DNA of 10,076 nt from Sulfurimonas sp. UBA6014. Lineage in GTDB: Bacteria; Campylobacterota; Campylobacteria; Campylobacterales; Sulfurimonadaceae. Both the position numbers and the translations under genes were made by a program. The notes below the pieces were generated by a model, which did not search any database, was not told where the DNA came from, and was given only the letters and a program-made list of their open reading frames with translations. Below, piece after piece: positions 4,465 to 10,076 of this stretch. Numbering within the stretch: position 1 is the first letter of the stretch; each line of letters begins with the position of its first letter. Location of the stretch: the NCBI GenBank assembly GCA_002428085.1, contig DJAA01000020.1:1-10076 (forward strand), read 5' to 3'.

Positions 4465-6843
4465 ATGGCACTTCATTTATATACCGAACTACAAAAAGCA
4501 AAAAGTGAAGAGGATGTTAAAGACGCATATATTAAGGCTTTGGGGCTAAAGAGTTTCACAAAAGGGCTTATTGATATCCAAACAGATGTAATTTGGTTTG
4601 AAGCCAAAGACACGGGCAAAACTTCCACTTATGCCATGTTTACGCAACTGCTTCATTATGTTCAATTTGCTATGGACAAAGGCGAGCAAGTTCCTCCGTT
4701 TTTATGCGTAATCGACACCGAAAAAGCGGCGCTCATGAAAAGTAGTGATGTACTCCCTTTTTTAGCAAAAAAAACCATCAAATGGGGAAAATCCGCCAGT
4801 AAATTTACTCCCGAAGCACTTGCAGAAGTCTCTACGCACATCGGAACGCACTTTGTCTCTTTCAAAATTTCCACACATGAAGAGGAGTTTATCAGCACGG
4901 TAAAAACGGCTATAAAATCGGGCAACATTATCCGTACACCCATCACACCCGACAACTTAAAACAAGTTTTTGACAAATGGGTCGAGATGATTGGTCGTGA
5001 AATCAACGGTGTAAACGAAGAAGATTATGCACTGCTCTTTTTTGCCGACATCATGCATGACGGAACCATCTCAACGCACGCTAACCTTCCCGCCGAACTG
5101 CTCCACAAAAATGATGCACCCGTTTTTAGTTTGGGCGGAAAACTTTATGAACTTGGCAACAAAGAAGGGTATCGTCAATTTTGGGCGATTTACCACAAAC
5201 CGCCAAAAGCGGAATACCGTGACTATCTTTTAGAGCGACGCGATAGTCTTATTCCAACCGATGAGCGAAGTTTCAAAGGAGCCTATTACACGCCTTTAGC
5301 CGTGGTGGACAAAGCCTATGACAAGCTCGGCGAAACACTCGGTAAAAATTGGCAAAAAGAGTACATTGTTTGGGACATGTGTTGTGGTGTCGGCAATCTC
5401 GAAGTCAAGCACTCCAACCATCGAAATATTTACATGTCCACCCTTGATAAAGCCGATGTAGATGTGATGAAGGCTACAAAAACATGTGTTGCGGCGACAC
5501 GGTTTCAGTATGACTATTTGAACGATGATATTACGGATGAGGGAAAGATTGATTATAGCCTCACGAATAAAGTTCCCCAAACTCTGCGAAAAGCGATAGC
5601 TGAGGGTAAAAAGATTTTGGTTTTGATTAATCCGCCTTATGCGGAATCAGGAGCAGGTGTTGAAAGTGGAAACAAGGCAGGTGTAGCAACGACAAAAATT
5701 TCAAGTAATATGGAAGAATTTGGTTATGCTAAACGAGAATTATTTGCACAGTTTTTAGTAAGAGTTTATCAAGAAATTCCAACTGCTACGGTTGCAATGT
5801 TTAGTACATTGAAATATGTAGTTTCGCCAAATTTTGAGCAATTTAGAATACTATGGCATGCACGATATTTAGGTGGGTTTGTAGTTCATAATAAAGTATT
5901 TGATGGATTAAATGGTAATTTTCCTATAGGCTTTTTAGTTTGGAAAACAAATCCAAATTCGCCAAAAATTGTTACAGAAATTAATACTGAAGTTTTAGAT
6001 AAGAAAGCTCAACCAATAGGTGAAAAAGTATTTTATAATCTACCAGCAAATCAATTATTAACCAAATGGGTGGATAGACCAAAAGCCAATAAAAATAAAA
6101 CAATACCTTTAAAAAATGCTATTACTCCAGCAAGTAAAACAAAAGATGTAAGAGGCTTATTTTGGTCTGATGATGCTATTGGAAGTCTGTACGCTCATGC
6201 AAGTGATATGCAAAATGCAAATTTAACGGCATTATTATCTTCATGTTATAGTAGCCCAGGTGCTTTCTTCGTTAATCCAAAAAACCTTTGGCAAGTTGCA
6301 ATCATTTTTACAGTTCGTCGTATTATCAAACAAACATGGCTCAACGACCGCGATCAGTTTTTACAACCGACTGAACCATTATCCGACGAATTTAAAAATG
6401 ATTGTTTGATTTGGATGCTTTTTCATGGCAGTAACCTATCGGCAAGTGCCAACGACCTTGAATGGAACAGCCAAAAATGGTCAATCGTAAACCACTTCAT
6501 TCCTTTTACAGAACAAGAAGTAAACGCCCCTGAACGCTTTGAGAGTGATTTTATGGTGCAATATTTGAGTGACAAAAAATTAAGCCCCGAAGCCAAAGTG
6601 GTAATGAATGAAGGAAAAAAATTGTGGCAAATCTATTTTTCACAAACCGATGTTCGCACCGTGCGAGATGAACTCAAACTCAACCGCAGCGATGTCGGCT
6701 GGTACCAAGTCCGTAAAGCACTCGAAGCAAGAAACAAAGATGCGATGGGCGTGGAAATAGACTTTTCAAAATTCAAATCAACTTACACCATACTCAGCGA
6801 CAAACTCCGCCCACAAGTGTATGAACTAGGATTTTTACGATAA
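4465..6843 (+). CDS. type IIG-like restriction-modification protein (N6-adenine DNA methyltransferase with N-terminal nuclease-like motif)
   Basis: The 792-residue protein has gamma-class N6-adenine methyltransferase motifs in order: motif X-like GAYYTP (272-277), SAM-binding motif I DMCCGVGNLE (304-313) and catalytic motif IV NPPY (389-392). The N-terminus has a PD-(D/E)XK-like pattern, D37 or D41 followed by E46-A-K48 and Q61-LLH-Y65, consistent with a fused restriction nuclease. Residues about 480-610 are the probable target-recognition region, followed by a helical C-terminal domain. The start at 4465 has AAGGA five bases upstream. It lacks a separate specificity or nuclease gene, as in type IIG enzymes, but an orphan methyltransferase or a BREX-type relative remains possible. 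GC content drops sharply between about 5700 and 6290 and recovers afterwards, suggesting recombination within the gene. The frame is open throughout, with a strong terminator behind it. Confidence 0.8.
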   Translation: MALHLYTELQKAKSEEDVKDAYIKALGLKSFTKGLIDIQTDVIWFEAKDTGKTSTYAMFTQLLHYVQFAMDKGEQVPPFLCVIDTEKAALMKSSDVLPFLAKKTIKWGKSASKFTPEALAEVSTHIGTHFVSFKISTHEEEFISTVKTAIKSGNIIRTPITPDNLKQVFDKWVEMIGREINGVNEEDYALLFFADIMHDGTISTHANLPAELLHKNDAPVFSLGGKLYELGNKEGYRQFWAIYHKPPKAEYRDYLLERRDSLIPTDERSFKGAYYTPLAVVDKAYDKLGETLGKNWQKEYIVWDMCCGVGNLEVKHSNHRNIYMSTLDKADVDVMKATKTCVAATRFQYDYLNDDITDEGKIDYSLTNKVPQTLRKAIAEGKKILVLINPPYAESGAGVESGNKAGVATTKISSNMEEFGYAKRELFAQFLVRVYQEIPTATVAMFSTLKYVVSPNFEQFRILWHARYLGGFVVHNKVFDGLNGNFPIGFLVWKTNPNSPKIVTEINTEVLDKKAQPIGEKVFYNLPANQLLTKWVDRPKANKNKTIPLKNAITPASKTKDVRGLFWSDDAIGSLYAHASDMQNANLTALLSSCYSSPGAFFVNPKNLWQVAIIFTVRRIIKQTWLNDRDQFLQPTEPLSDEFKNDCLIWMLFHGSNLSASANDLEWNSQKWSIVNHFIPFTEQEVNAPERFESDFMVQYLSDKKLSPEAKVVMNEGKKLWQIYFSQTDVRTVRDELKLNRSDVGWYQVRKALEARNKDAMGVEIDFSKFKSTYTILSDKLRPQVYELGFLR
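5700..6290 (+). other. AT-rich mosaic block inside the methyltransferase gene
   Basis: Hand counts of 60-base samples give 33 GC at 5041-5100, 17 at 5701-5760, 16 at 6001-6060 and 32 at 6661-6720. The block spans roughly residues 412-609, downstream of NPPY, and covers the probable recognition region. Codons change from GC-ending (GCC, CTC, ACG) to AT-ending (TTA, AAT, GTT) with no frame break. The edges are gradual within about 50 bases and approximate. Confidence 0.7.
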
Positions 6844-6862
6844 TAGACTTCTTGCATAAAAT

Positions 6863-6882
6863 ACACACTCCAAGGAGTGTGT
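6863..6882. terminator. hairpin in the convergent intergenic region
   Basis: Nine perfectly paired bases ACACACTCC/GGAGTGTGT with a two-base loop lie 20 bases after the methyltransferase stop and 49 bases beyond the last gene of the minus-strand operon. In the minus direction it is followed by ATTTTATG, a weak T-rich end, so it may terminate the periplasmic operon. In the plus direction GGGTTGCG follows, which does not fit an intrinsic terminator. Confidence 0.5.
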
Positions 6883-6899
6883 GGGTTGCGTAAGATATC

Positions 6900-6932
6900 T
6901 AACCGTTTTGCACAAAACGGTTACCTTTTTTT
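6900..6932 (+). terminator. strong intrinsic terminator of the methyltransferase gene
   Basis: A perfect 11-base-pair stem TAACCGTTTTG/CAAAACGGTTA with a CA loop (6900-6923) is followed after CC by seven T (6926-6932). The T-run touches the stop codon of the last minus-strand operon gene (6931-6933), so the convergent units are packed with no spare sequence. On the minus strand no T-run follows. Confidence 0.88.
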
Positions 6933-7392
6933 ATCGAATCGGAATATAAGCAAACCCTTCGTTTTGTTTGTCGATGAGACCGATGGTCGAATTCGGCACT
7001 ATTTTTACAAAATCATAAAGAGTGGACTCTTCTATTTTCAAACCTTTCATGCCAACTGCACATATAAAAAATTCCACCCCGTAGGTCTCTGACATGGATG
7101 CCAATCTTTTGCTCAAATCGGTCTGTGCCTTTTTTAAAACTTTGTCGTCTTTAAAAGGGGATGCGGCTAGCTCTTTTATGAAAAACTTGTAGGCACCTCC
7201 GTGGATGACAACCGCCACTTCAAGCTCTTCAAGTTTACTTTCATAGTGTGTTTTTTGGTAAGCAATGCCAGAGAGTAGTCTTTTTTCTAAGGTTGCCACA
7301 TCGCCTGTCGTTAAGTCGAAAACGACTTTATGGAGACTCTCTTGTGCATGTAAAAACCCAAACATTGCTAGCATGATGAGAAATATTTTCAT
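6931..7392 (-). CDS. exported DsrE-like protein, second copy
   Basis: The 153-residue protein has a signal peptide (MKIFLIMLAMFGFLHA, likely cut before QES) and then a DsrE-like fold pattern: KVVFDLTTGD (22-31), a helix, EVAVVIHGGAYKFF (58-71) and GVEFFICAVGMK (105-116). C111 occupies the position of the single cysteine typical of DsrE-like proteins, which in cytoplasmic members carries persulfide. Being exported, it would act in the periplasm. It starts two bases after the DUF302-like stop and is last in the five-gene operon. Compared with the DsrE-like protein at 8335-8769 the domain matches but the sequence is diverged, so it is probably an old duplication. DsrE-superfamily membership is fairly sure; sulfur transfer is inference. 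Confidence 0.75.
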   Translation of the reverse strand: MKIFLIMLAMFGFLHAQESLHKVVFDLTTGDVATLEKRLLSGIAYQKTHYESKLEELEVAVVIHGGAYKFFIKELAASPFKDDKVLKKAQTDLSKRLASMSETYGVEFFICAVGMKGLKIEESTLYDFVKIVPNSTIGLIDKQNEGFAYIPIR

Positions 7393-7394
7393 TT

Positions 7395-8315
7395 CTACTC
7401 CGTTATTTCTTTTAAAATAGACTCAAAATCATTTTGTGCCTTCATCAAGACTTCATTTGCCTCTTTGTCTTGGACTAGAGCACTGCTCATCCAGTTGTAA
7501 ACTGCGGGAAATCCCATCACGATTTTGTCTTCATCTTTTTTCTTGTAAACCATGACGGTACATGGAGCAAAGGCTGCGGCTTCAGGTCTGCTTTGTGCTA
7601 CAGTGTAGATAACCTTAAGTTTGCAGATAGAGTATGTGTCATAAAAATCATAAGGAGACTCAGCAGTGCCACCCTCTTTTAGCTCTTCGTTATAGTCTAA
7701 GAAACTAGGCATGACAAACCCTAAAGGCTCAAATCCTGACTCCAAACTCATCTCAACATTCTCTTTCGCAGTCGCCCAGTCTTGCCCTTCTAGCTCAAGT
7801 TCGTAGCGAGTTATGAGATCACGAGACTCTTTGAGACTGTCTTCGCTGATGGTGTGTTTTACATTTGGAGCAAGGTTTGTTATAACCTTGAGCACTTCTT
7901 TTTCTATCTTTTTTAAAATTTCAGAGTCCGCCCCCAAAATTTTAGCCTGTGCCTCAGAGGTGAGGGCAGAAATATGGAGCGTGTCTTCCTTTAAACCTTG
8001 GTAGATGCCTACGCCCATTGGCACAAAAACTCCTGCCTGCGGGTGTGCTTTTACTAAATCTTTTGAGAGCTTAGTGTGGTAAAGCGTTAAAAGTGTAAAA
8101 ACCTTAAAGGTGGTTTTTTCGAACTGCTTTTGAAAAGGTCCATTCATTTCAGAGTTAACACCCAAAGAAAAACCTTGACTGGTAAAGGCTTTTTCTATCA
8201 TAGAGGGAGTTATTTTTCCCGCTTTGTTTTCTATTTCAAAGAGGTGCAAATCACCTTTTGCATAGAGTGTTACTGCACTTAAAAGTGCTACTATAAGAAC
8301 AACTATTTTTTTCAT
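7395..8315 (-). CDS. exported tandem DUF302-like protein
   Basis: The 306-residue protein has a signal peptide (MKKIVVLIVALLSAVTLYA, then KGD). The mature part appears to hold two related halves, about residues 35-150 and 185-305. Each has a helix, a short FxxF-type element, a strand of the type TLLTLYHTKLS (73-83) or LKVIYTVAQS (233-242), a PxAGVFVPMGVGIY (92-105) or PEAAAFAPCTVMVY (244-257) segment, and a final long helix. This resembles the DUF302 fold, whose function is unsettled. C231 and C252 occur only in the second half and could form a disulfide or bind a ligand. A ribosome binding site AAGGAA precedes the ATG and the gap to the upstream gene is 19 bases. The DUF302 link comes from pattern memory, so family confidence is moderate; its neighbours suggest a thiol or sulfur role. 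Confidence 0.65.
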   Translation of the reverse strand: MKKIVVLIVALLSAVTLYAKGDLHLFEIENKAGKITPSMIEKAFTSQGFSLGVNSEMNGPFQKQFEKTTFKVFTLLTLYHTKLSKDLVKAHPQAGVFVPMGVGIYQGLKEDTLHISALTSEAQAKILGADSEILKKIEKEVLKVITNLAPNVKHTISEDSLKESRDLITRYELELEGQDWATAKENVEMSLESGFEPLGFVMPSFLDYNEELKEGGTAESPYDFYDTYSICKLKVIYTVAQSRPEAAAFAPCTVMVYKKKDEDKIVMGFPAVYNWMSSALVQDKEANEVLMKAQNDFESILKEITE

Positions 8316-8334
8316 TTTATTTCCTTTTTTTAGT

Positions 8335-8769
8335 TTATGGGACTATATTGACCCAGCCCTCTTGGACTCTTTCTACCATTTCAACTATGCCGGCGGTAAC
8401 TATTTCCACCCCGTCGATCAACTCTTCTTTTTTGATTTTTTTTGTCTGCATCGTGTTACCGCAAGCCACAAATTCAACATCATATTGCATAAGTGCATCG
8501 ACACGAACGGCGATCTCTTTTTGTGATTTTAGAAGTGTTTTTATCCCATGATAGTAGGCGACGATTCTCATCTGTACTTTTTCTGGTCCATAAAACTTCA
8601 AGACATTATTTGCACTGCTTAGGACATGGTTGATCTCATTTTCATCTCCACTTTTTATGGAAAAAACTATTTTACGCTGGTTGTCTATGGCAGGTTTTGG
8701 CTCTGCGTAAATTGTATCGGCAAAGGTGTATATGCTCAGACACAAGGCAACAAATATAAGCTTCATCAT
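8335..8769 (-). CDS. exported DsrE-like protein, first copy
   Basis: The 144-residue protein has a signal peptide (hydrophobic to about residue 17, likely cut after TFA). DsrE-like elements follow: KIVFSIKSGDENEINHVL (33-50), a YGPEKVQMRIVAYYHG stretch (60-75) and VEFVACGNTMQ (98-108). It ends GIVEMVERVQEGWVNIVP, typical of exported DsrE-like proteins. C103 is the candidate active cysteine. The ATG overlaps the thioredoxin stop as ATGA (8769-8766), implying translational coupling. The start is MM; either ATG fits, and I keep the first because it makes the overlap. The family as a group has roles in sulfur oxidation or relay; whether this one carries sulfane sulfur is unproven. Confidence 0.8.
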   Translation of the reverse strand: MMKLIFVALCLSIYTFADTIYAEPKPAIDNQRKIVFSIKSGDENEINHVLSSANNVLKFYGPEKVQMRIVAYYHGIKTLLKSQKEIAVRVDALMQYDVEFVACGNTMQTKKIKKEELIDGVEIVTAGIVEMVERVQEGWVNIVP

Positions 8770-9140
8770 GGCAACTTCTCCGTTAATGATTTAAAATCTT
8801 CTTTATTCCAAGCACCCGGTATTTTTTTTACTATTTTCTGGTTTTTATCCACAAAATAAAAAGTAGGCGTAAAGGAAACCTCTAAGCCAAGAGGCAAATC
8901 TTGCTCATCTAAGTTTATTTGCACAGGAATAAATCTCTTTGCTATCCATGCCGCCATCTCTTTATCTGCAAAAACATCTCTGTCCATCTCTTCGCAGTAA
9001 TGGCAACCTGTTCGGACTACATCTATCATGATGAGTTTGTTTGTTTTCTTCTGTTCCTTCAGTGCTGCTTCATAAGTTTTAAGCTCAAAGGCAGATAAAA
9101 ACAAGGTCACCATCATGAGGGCTAAAACAACTTTACTCAT
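8766..9140 (-). CDS. exported thioredoxin-fold protein with CHYC active site (SoxW-like)
   Basis: I choose the ATG at 9140 rather than the in-frame GTG at 9149, because the ATG overlaps the upstream stop as ATGA and has GGAG nine bases before it. That gives 124 residues. After a signal peptide (MSKVVLALMMVTLFLSA) comes a thioredoxin fold with RTGCHYCEEM (C46 and C49) and the cis-proline in SFTPTFYFVD (P92). The W before the CxxC of classical thioredoxins is replaced (VVRTGCHYC), as in thioredoxin_2/SoxW-like periplasmic proteins that reduce disulfides or keep partner thiols active. It sits between the SoxH-like hydrolase and the first DsrE-like protein, so those two are natural partners. Redox direction cannot be read from sequence. 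Confidence 0.85.
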   Translation of the reverse strand: MSKVVLALMMVTLFLSAFELKTYEAALKEQKKTNKLIMIDVVRTGCHYCEEMDRDVFADKEMAAWIAKRFIPVQINLDEQDLPLGLEVSFTPTFYFVDKNQKIVKKIPGAWNKEDFKSLTEKLP

Positions 9141-10039
9141 GGTTCCCACTCCAACATTCTGTATGCTGTTTCTACATTTTGTCTGTGTAAACTCTCATAC
9201 ATTTTAAAATTTTTAAAATTTTCCATTTTTACGCTGTTAACTGTATCTGCGATTTCTTCGCCCGCTTCTATGGCAGAAGAGACGCTCTCCACGAGCTCGC
9301 TTAGATAGGCATATGTGGCATCTACCGAATGTTTGTCCACTAGGCTCCCATGCCCGCCGATAACGAACTCGGCATCTATTGATTTTATGGCTTCAAGGGC
9401 TTCTATCCAGTTTCTTAGATGACCGTCTCGAATGGAAGGAAGCCTCTCGTTAAACACCAAATCTCCTGCAAATACTGTCGAATACTCGGGTATGTAAATG
9501 TAAAGGTCACTGTTTGAATGAGCTTTTTTATTTACACTCTTTATGATAACTTTTTTGCCGTCTATTTCTAAACCTTTTTCGCTCTCTACGAACTCATTTG
9601 GAAAAACCTGCGTAGTCCCTGCGTAAGCATCTTTAGTGATACGCATTTGCATTCTTGTCATTGCAACTTTCGGTTCATTTTGAAACTCTTTGGAGCCTAG
9701 GATGTTGACACCCAACTCTTTATAATAAGCATTTCCCAGCCAATGGTCATCATGCGTGTGTGTGTTGATAACGAAAGAGATAGGTAAGGCTTGAATCTCT
9801 TTCATTTTTGTGTATGCCTGCTTGGCGAACTTGTATGTCGGACCGCTGTCTATCACAAGATAGCTGCTCCCCATATTGACAAAGCAAGAGTTCACCATGT
9901 TGCCGTTGTTATGCTCATCCATAACCTCTGCTAACCCAAAAAAGCAATACGTCGAAGCATTCACTTTTTCGGGCTTAAGCGCATAGTCATAACCGAGGAG
10001 AAAATGAAAAAATAGTACATTTAGCAGAAGTAATTTCAA
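9137..10039 (-). CDS. exported metallo-beta-lactamase-fold hydrolase, SoxH-like
   Basis: The 300-residue protein starts with TTG at 10039, with AAGG seven bases upstream (10047-10050); no in-frame ATG gives a better start. A signal peptide-like segment (KLLLLNVLFFHFLLG) precedes the domain. The metallo-beta-lactamase metal set is complete: HTHDDH (H94, H96, D98, H99), H174 in KKAHSNSD, D193 in FAGDLVF and H230 in IGGHGS. This matches the SoxH and quinoprotein-relay hydrolase type, close to glyoxalase II-like enzymes, which in sulfur oxidisers lie beside sox genes; the substrate is not established. The end overlaps the thioredoxin start. It is first in the visible operon and only 37 bases from the window edge, so the real promoter or further genes may lie outside. 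Confidence 0.88.
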   Translation of the reverse strand: MKLLLLNVLFFHFLLGYDYALKPEKVNASTYCFFGLAEVMDEHNNGNMVNSCFVNMGSSYLVIDSGPTYKFAKQAYTKMKEIQALPISFVINTHTHDDHWLGNAYYKELGVNILGSKEFQNEPKVAMTRMQMRITKDAYAGTTQVFPNEFVESEKGLEIDGKKVIIKSVNKKAHSNSDLYIYIPEYSTVFAGDLVFNERLPSIRDGHLRNWIEALEAIKSIDAEFVIGGHGSLVDKHSVDATYAYLSELVESVSSAIEAGEEIADTVNSVKMENFKNFKMYESLHRQNVETAYRMLEWEP

Positions 10040-10046
10040 AGCAAAA

Positions 10047-10076
10047 CCTTTTTATTTATAATATATAATGAGAAGA
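10047..10076 (-). promoter_or_regulatory. ribosome binding site and AT-rich upstream region of the periplasmic operon
   Basis: On the minus strand the sequence ends with AAAAAGG seven bases before the TTG start, which supports that start. Upstream, TATATTATAAAT could contain a -10 box. Only 37 bases lie upstream of the gene in this window, so no -35 can be judged and an internal operon position is not excluded. Confidence 0.4.

Noticed and set aside
4662..5580. Open frames within the methyltransferase gene on either strand (4662-5006, 5027-5233, 5296-5580)
   Set aside because: They are other-frame shadows of a gene with clear motifs and no start signals of their own.
6877..7092. 71-codon plus-strand frame in the convergent region
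   Set aside because: It starts between two hairpins, contains the terminator, and is antisense to the DsrE-like gene.
7813..8859. Plus-strand frames at 7813-8004, 8348-8551 and 8626-8859
   Set aside because: All are antisense to operon genes with signal peptides and family motifs; no independent start signals.
9140..9149. GTG start for the thioredoxin giving three extra residues
   Set aside because: The ATG at 9140 makes a standard ATGA overlap with the upstream stop, has GGAG at a suitable distance and begins a normal signal peptide.
1..10076. CRISPR array, tRNA or rRNA genes
   Set aside because: No regularly spaced short repeats, cloverleaf-like GGTTCGAATCC segments or conserved rRNA stretches were seen by eye on either strand.

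Overview
The window looks like an AT-rich bacterial chromosome, most likely a sulfur-oxidising campylobacterotan such as Sulfurimonas or a relative. That is inferred from low GC, purine-rich ribosome binding sites, tight ATGA gene overlaps, and a run of exported sulfur-type proteins (SoxH-like hydrolase, thioredoxin, two DsrE-like proteins, a DUF302-like protein). It is not proven: the window has no rRNA, tRNA or marker gene.

The left part (about 1-4460) is accessory DNA made of small modules separated by long gene-poor spacers. In order: a PemK/MazF-family toxin on the minus strand with no antitoxin beside it (275-697); a frameshifted, probably transposase-derived remnant (858-1047); a DinJ/RelB-YafQ toxin-antitoxin operon on the plus strand (1143-1714), whose antitoxin has an in-frame TAG while the toxin is intact; and an AAA+ ATPase fused to a DUF234/PD-(D/E)XK-like domain on the minus strand (2337-3803). 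Repeats bracket two of these modules. A 38-39 base direct repeat (1059-1096, 1882-1920) encloses the DinJ-YafQ operon, and an 80-base direct repeat with 75 identities by hand alignment (2043-2122, 4157-4236) encloses the ATPase gene. This arrangement suggests cassette-like gain or shuffling and is the least explained part of the window.

The middle (4465-6843) is one large plus-strand gene for a probable type IIG-like restriction-modification protein: N-terminal nuclease-like motif, N6-adenine methyltransferase motifs, then a probable target-recognition region. Base composition is mosaic. Hand-counted 60-base samples give about 55% GC before, 27-28% within, and 53% after an AT-rich block (about 5700-6290) that covers the probable recognition region, as expected if specificity was swapped by recombination. 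A strong terminator follows (6900-6932).

The right part (6931-10039) is a compact minus-strand operon of five exported proteins, transcribed from the right edge leftwards: SoxH-like metallo-beta-lactamase-fold hydrolase, CxxC thioredoxin, DsrE-like protein, tandem DUF302-like protein, second DsrE-like protein. Junctions are ATGA overlaps or gaps of 2-19 bases, so they are probably co-transcribed. All five have signal peptides, pointing to a periplasmic thiol or sulfur-handling job. The exact chemistry cannot be read from the sequence.
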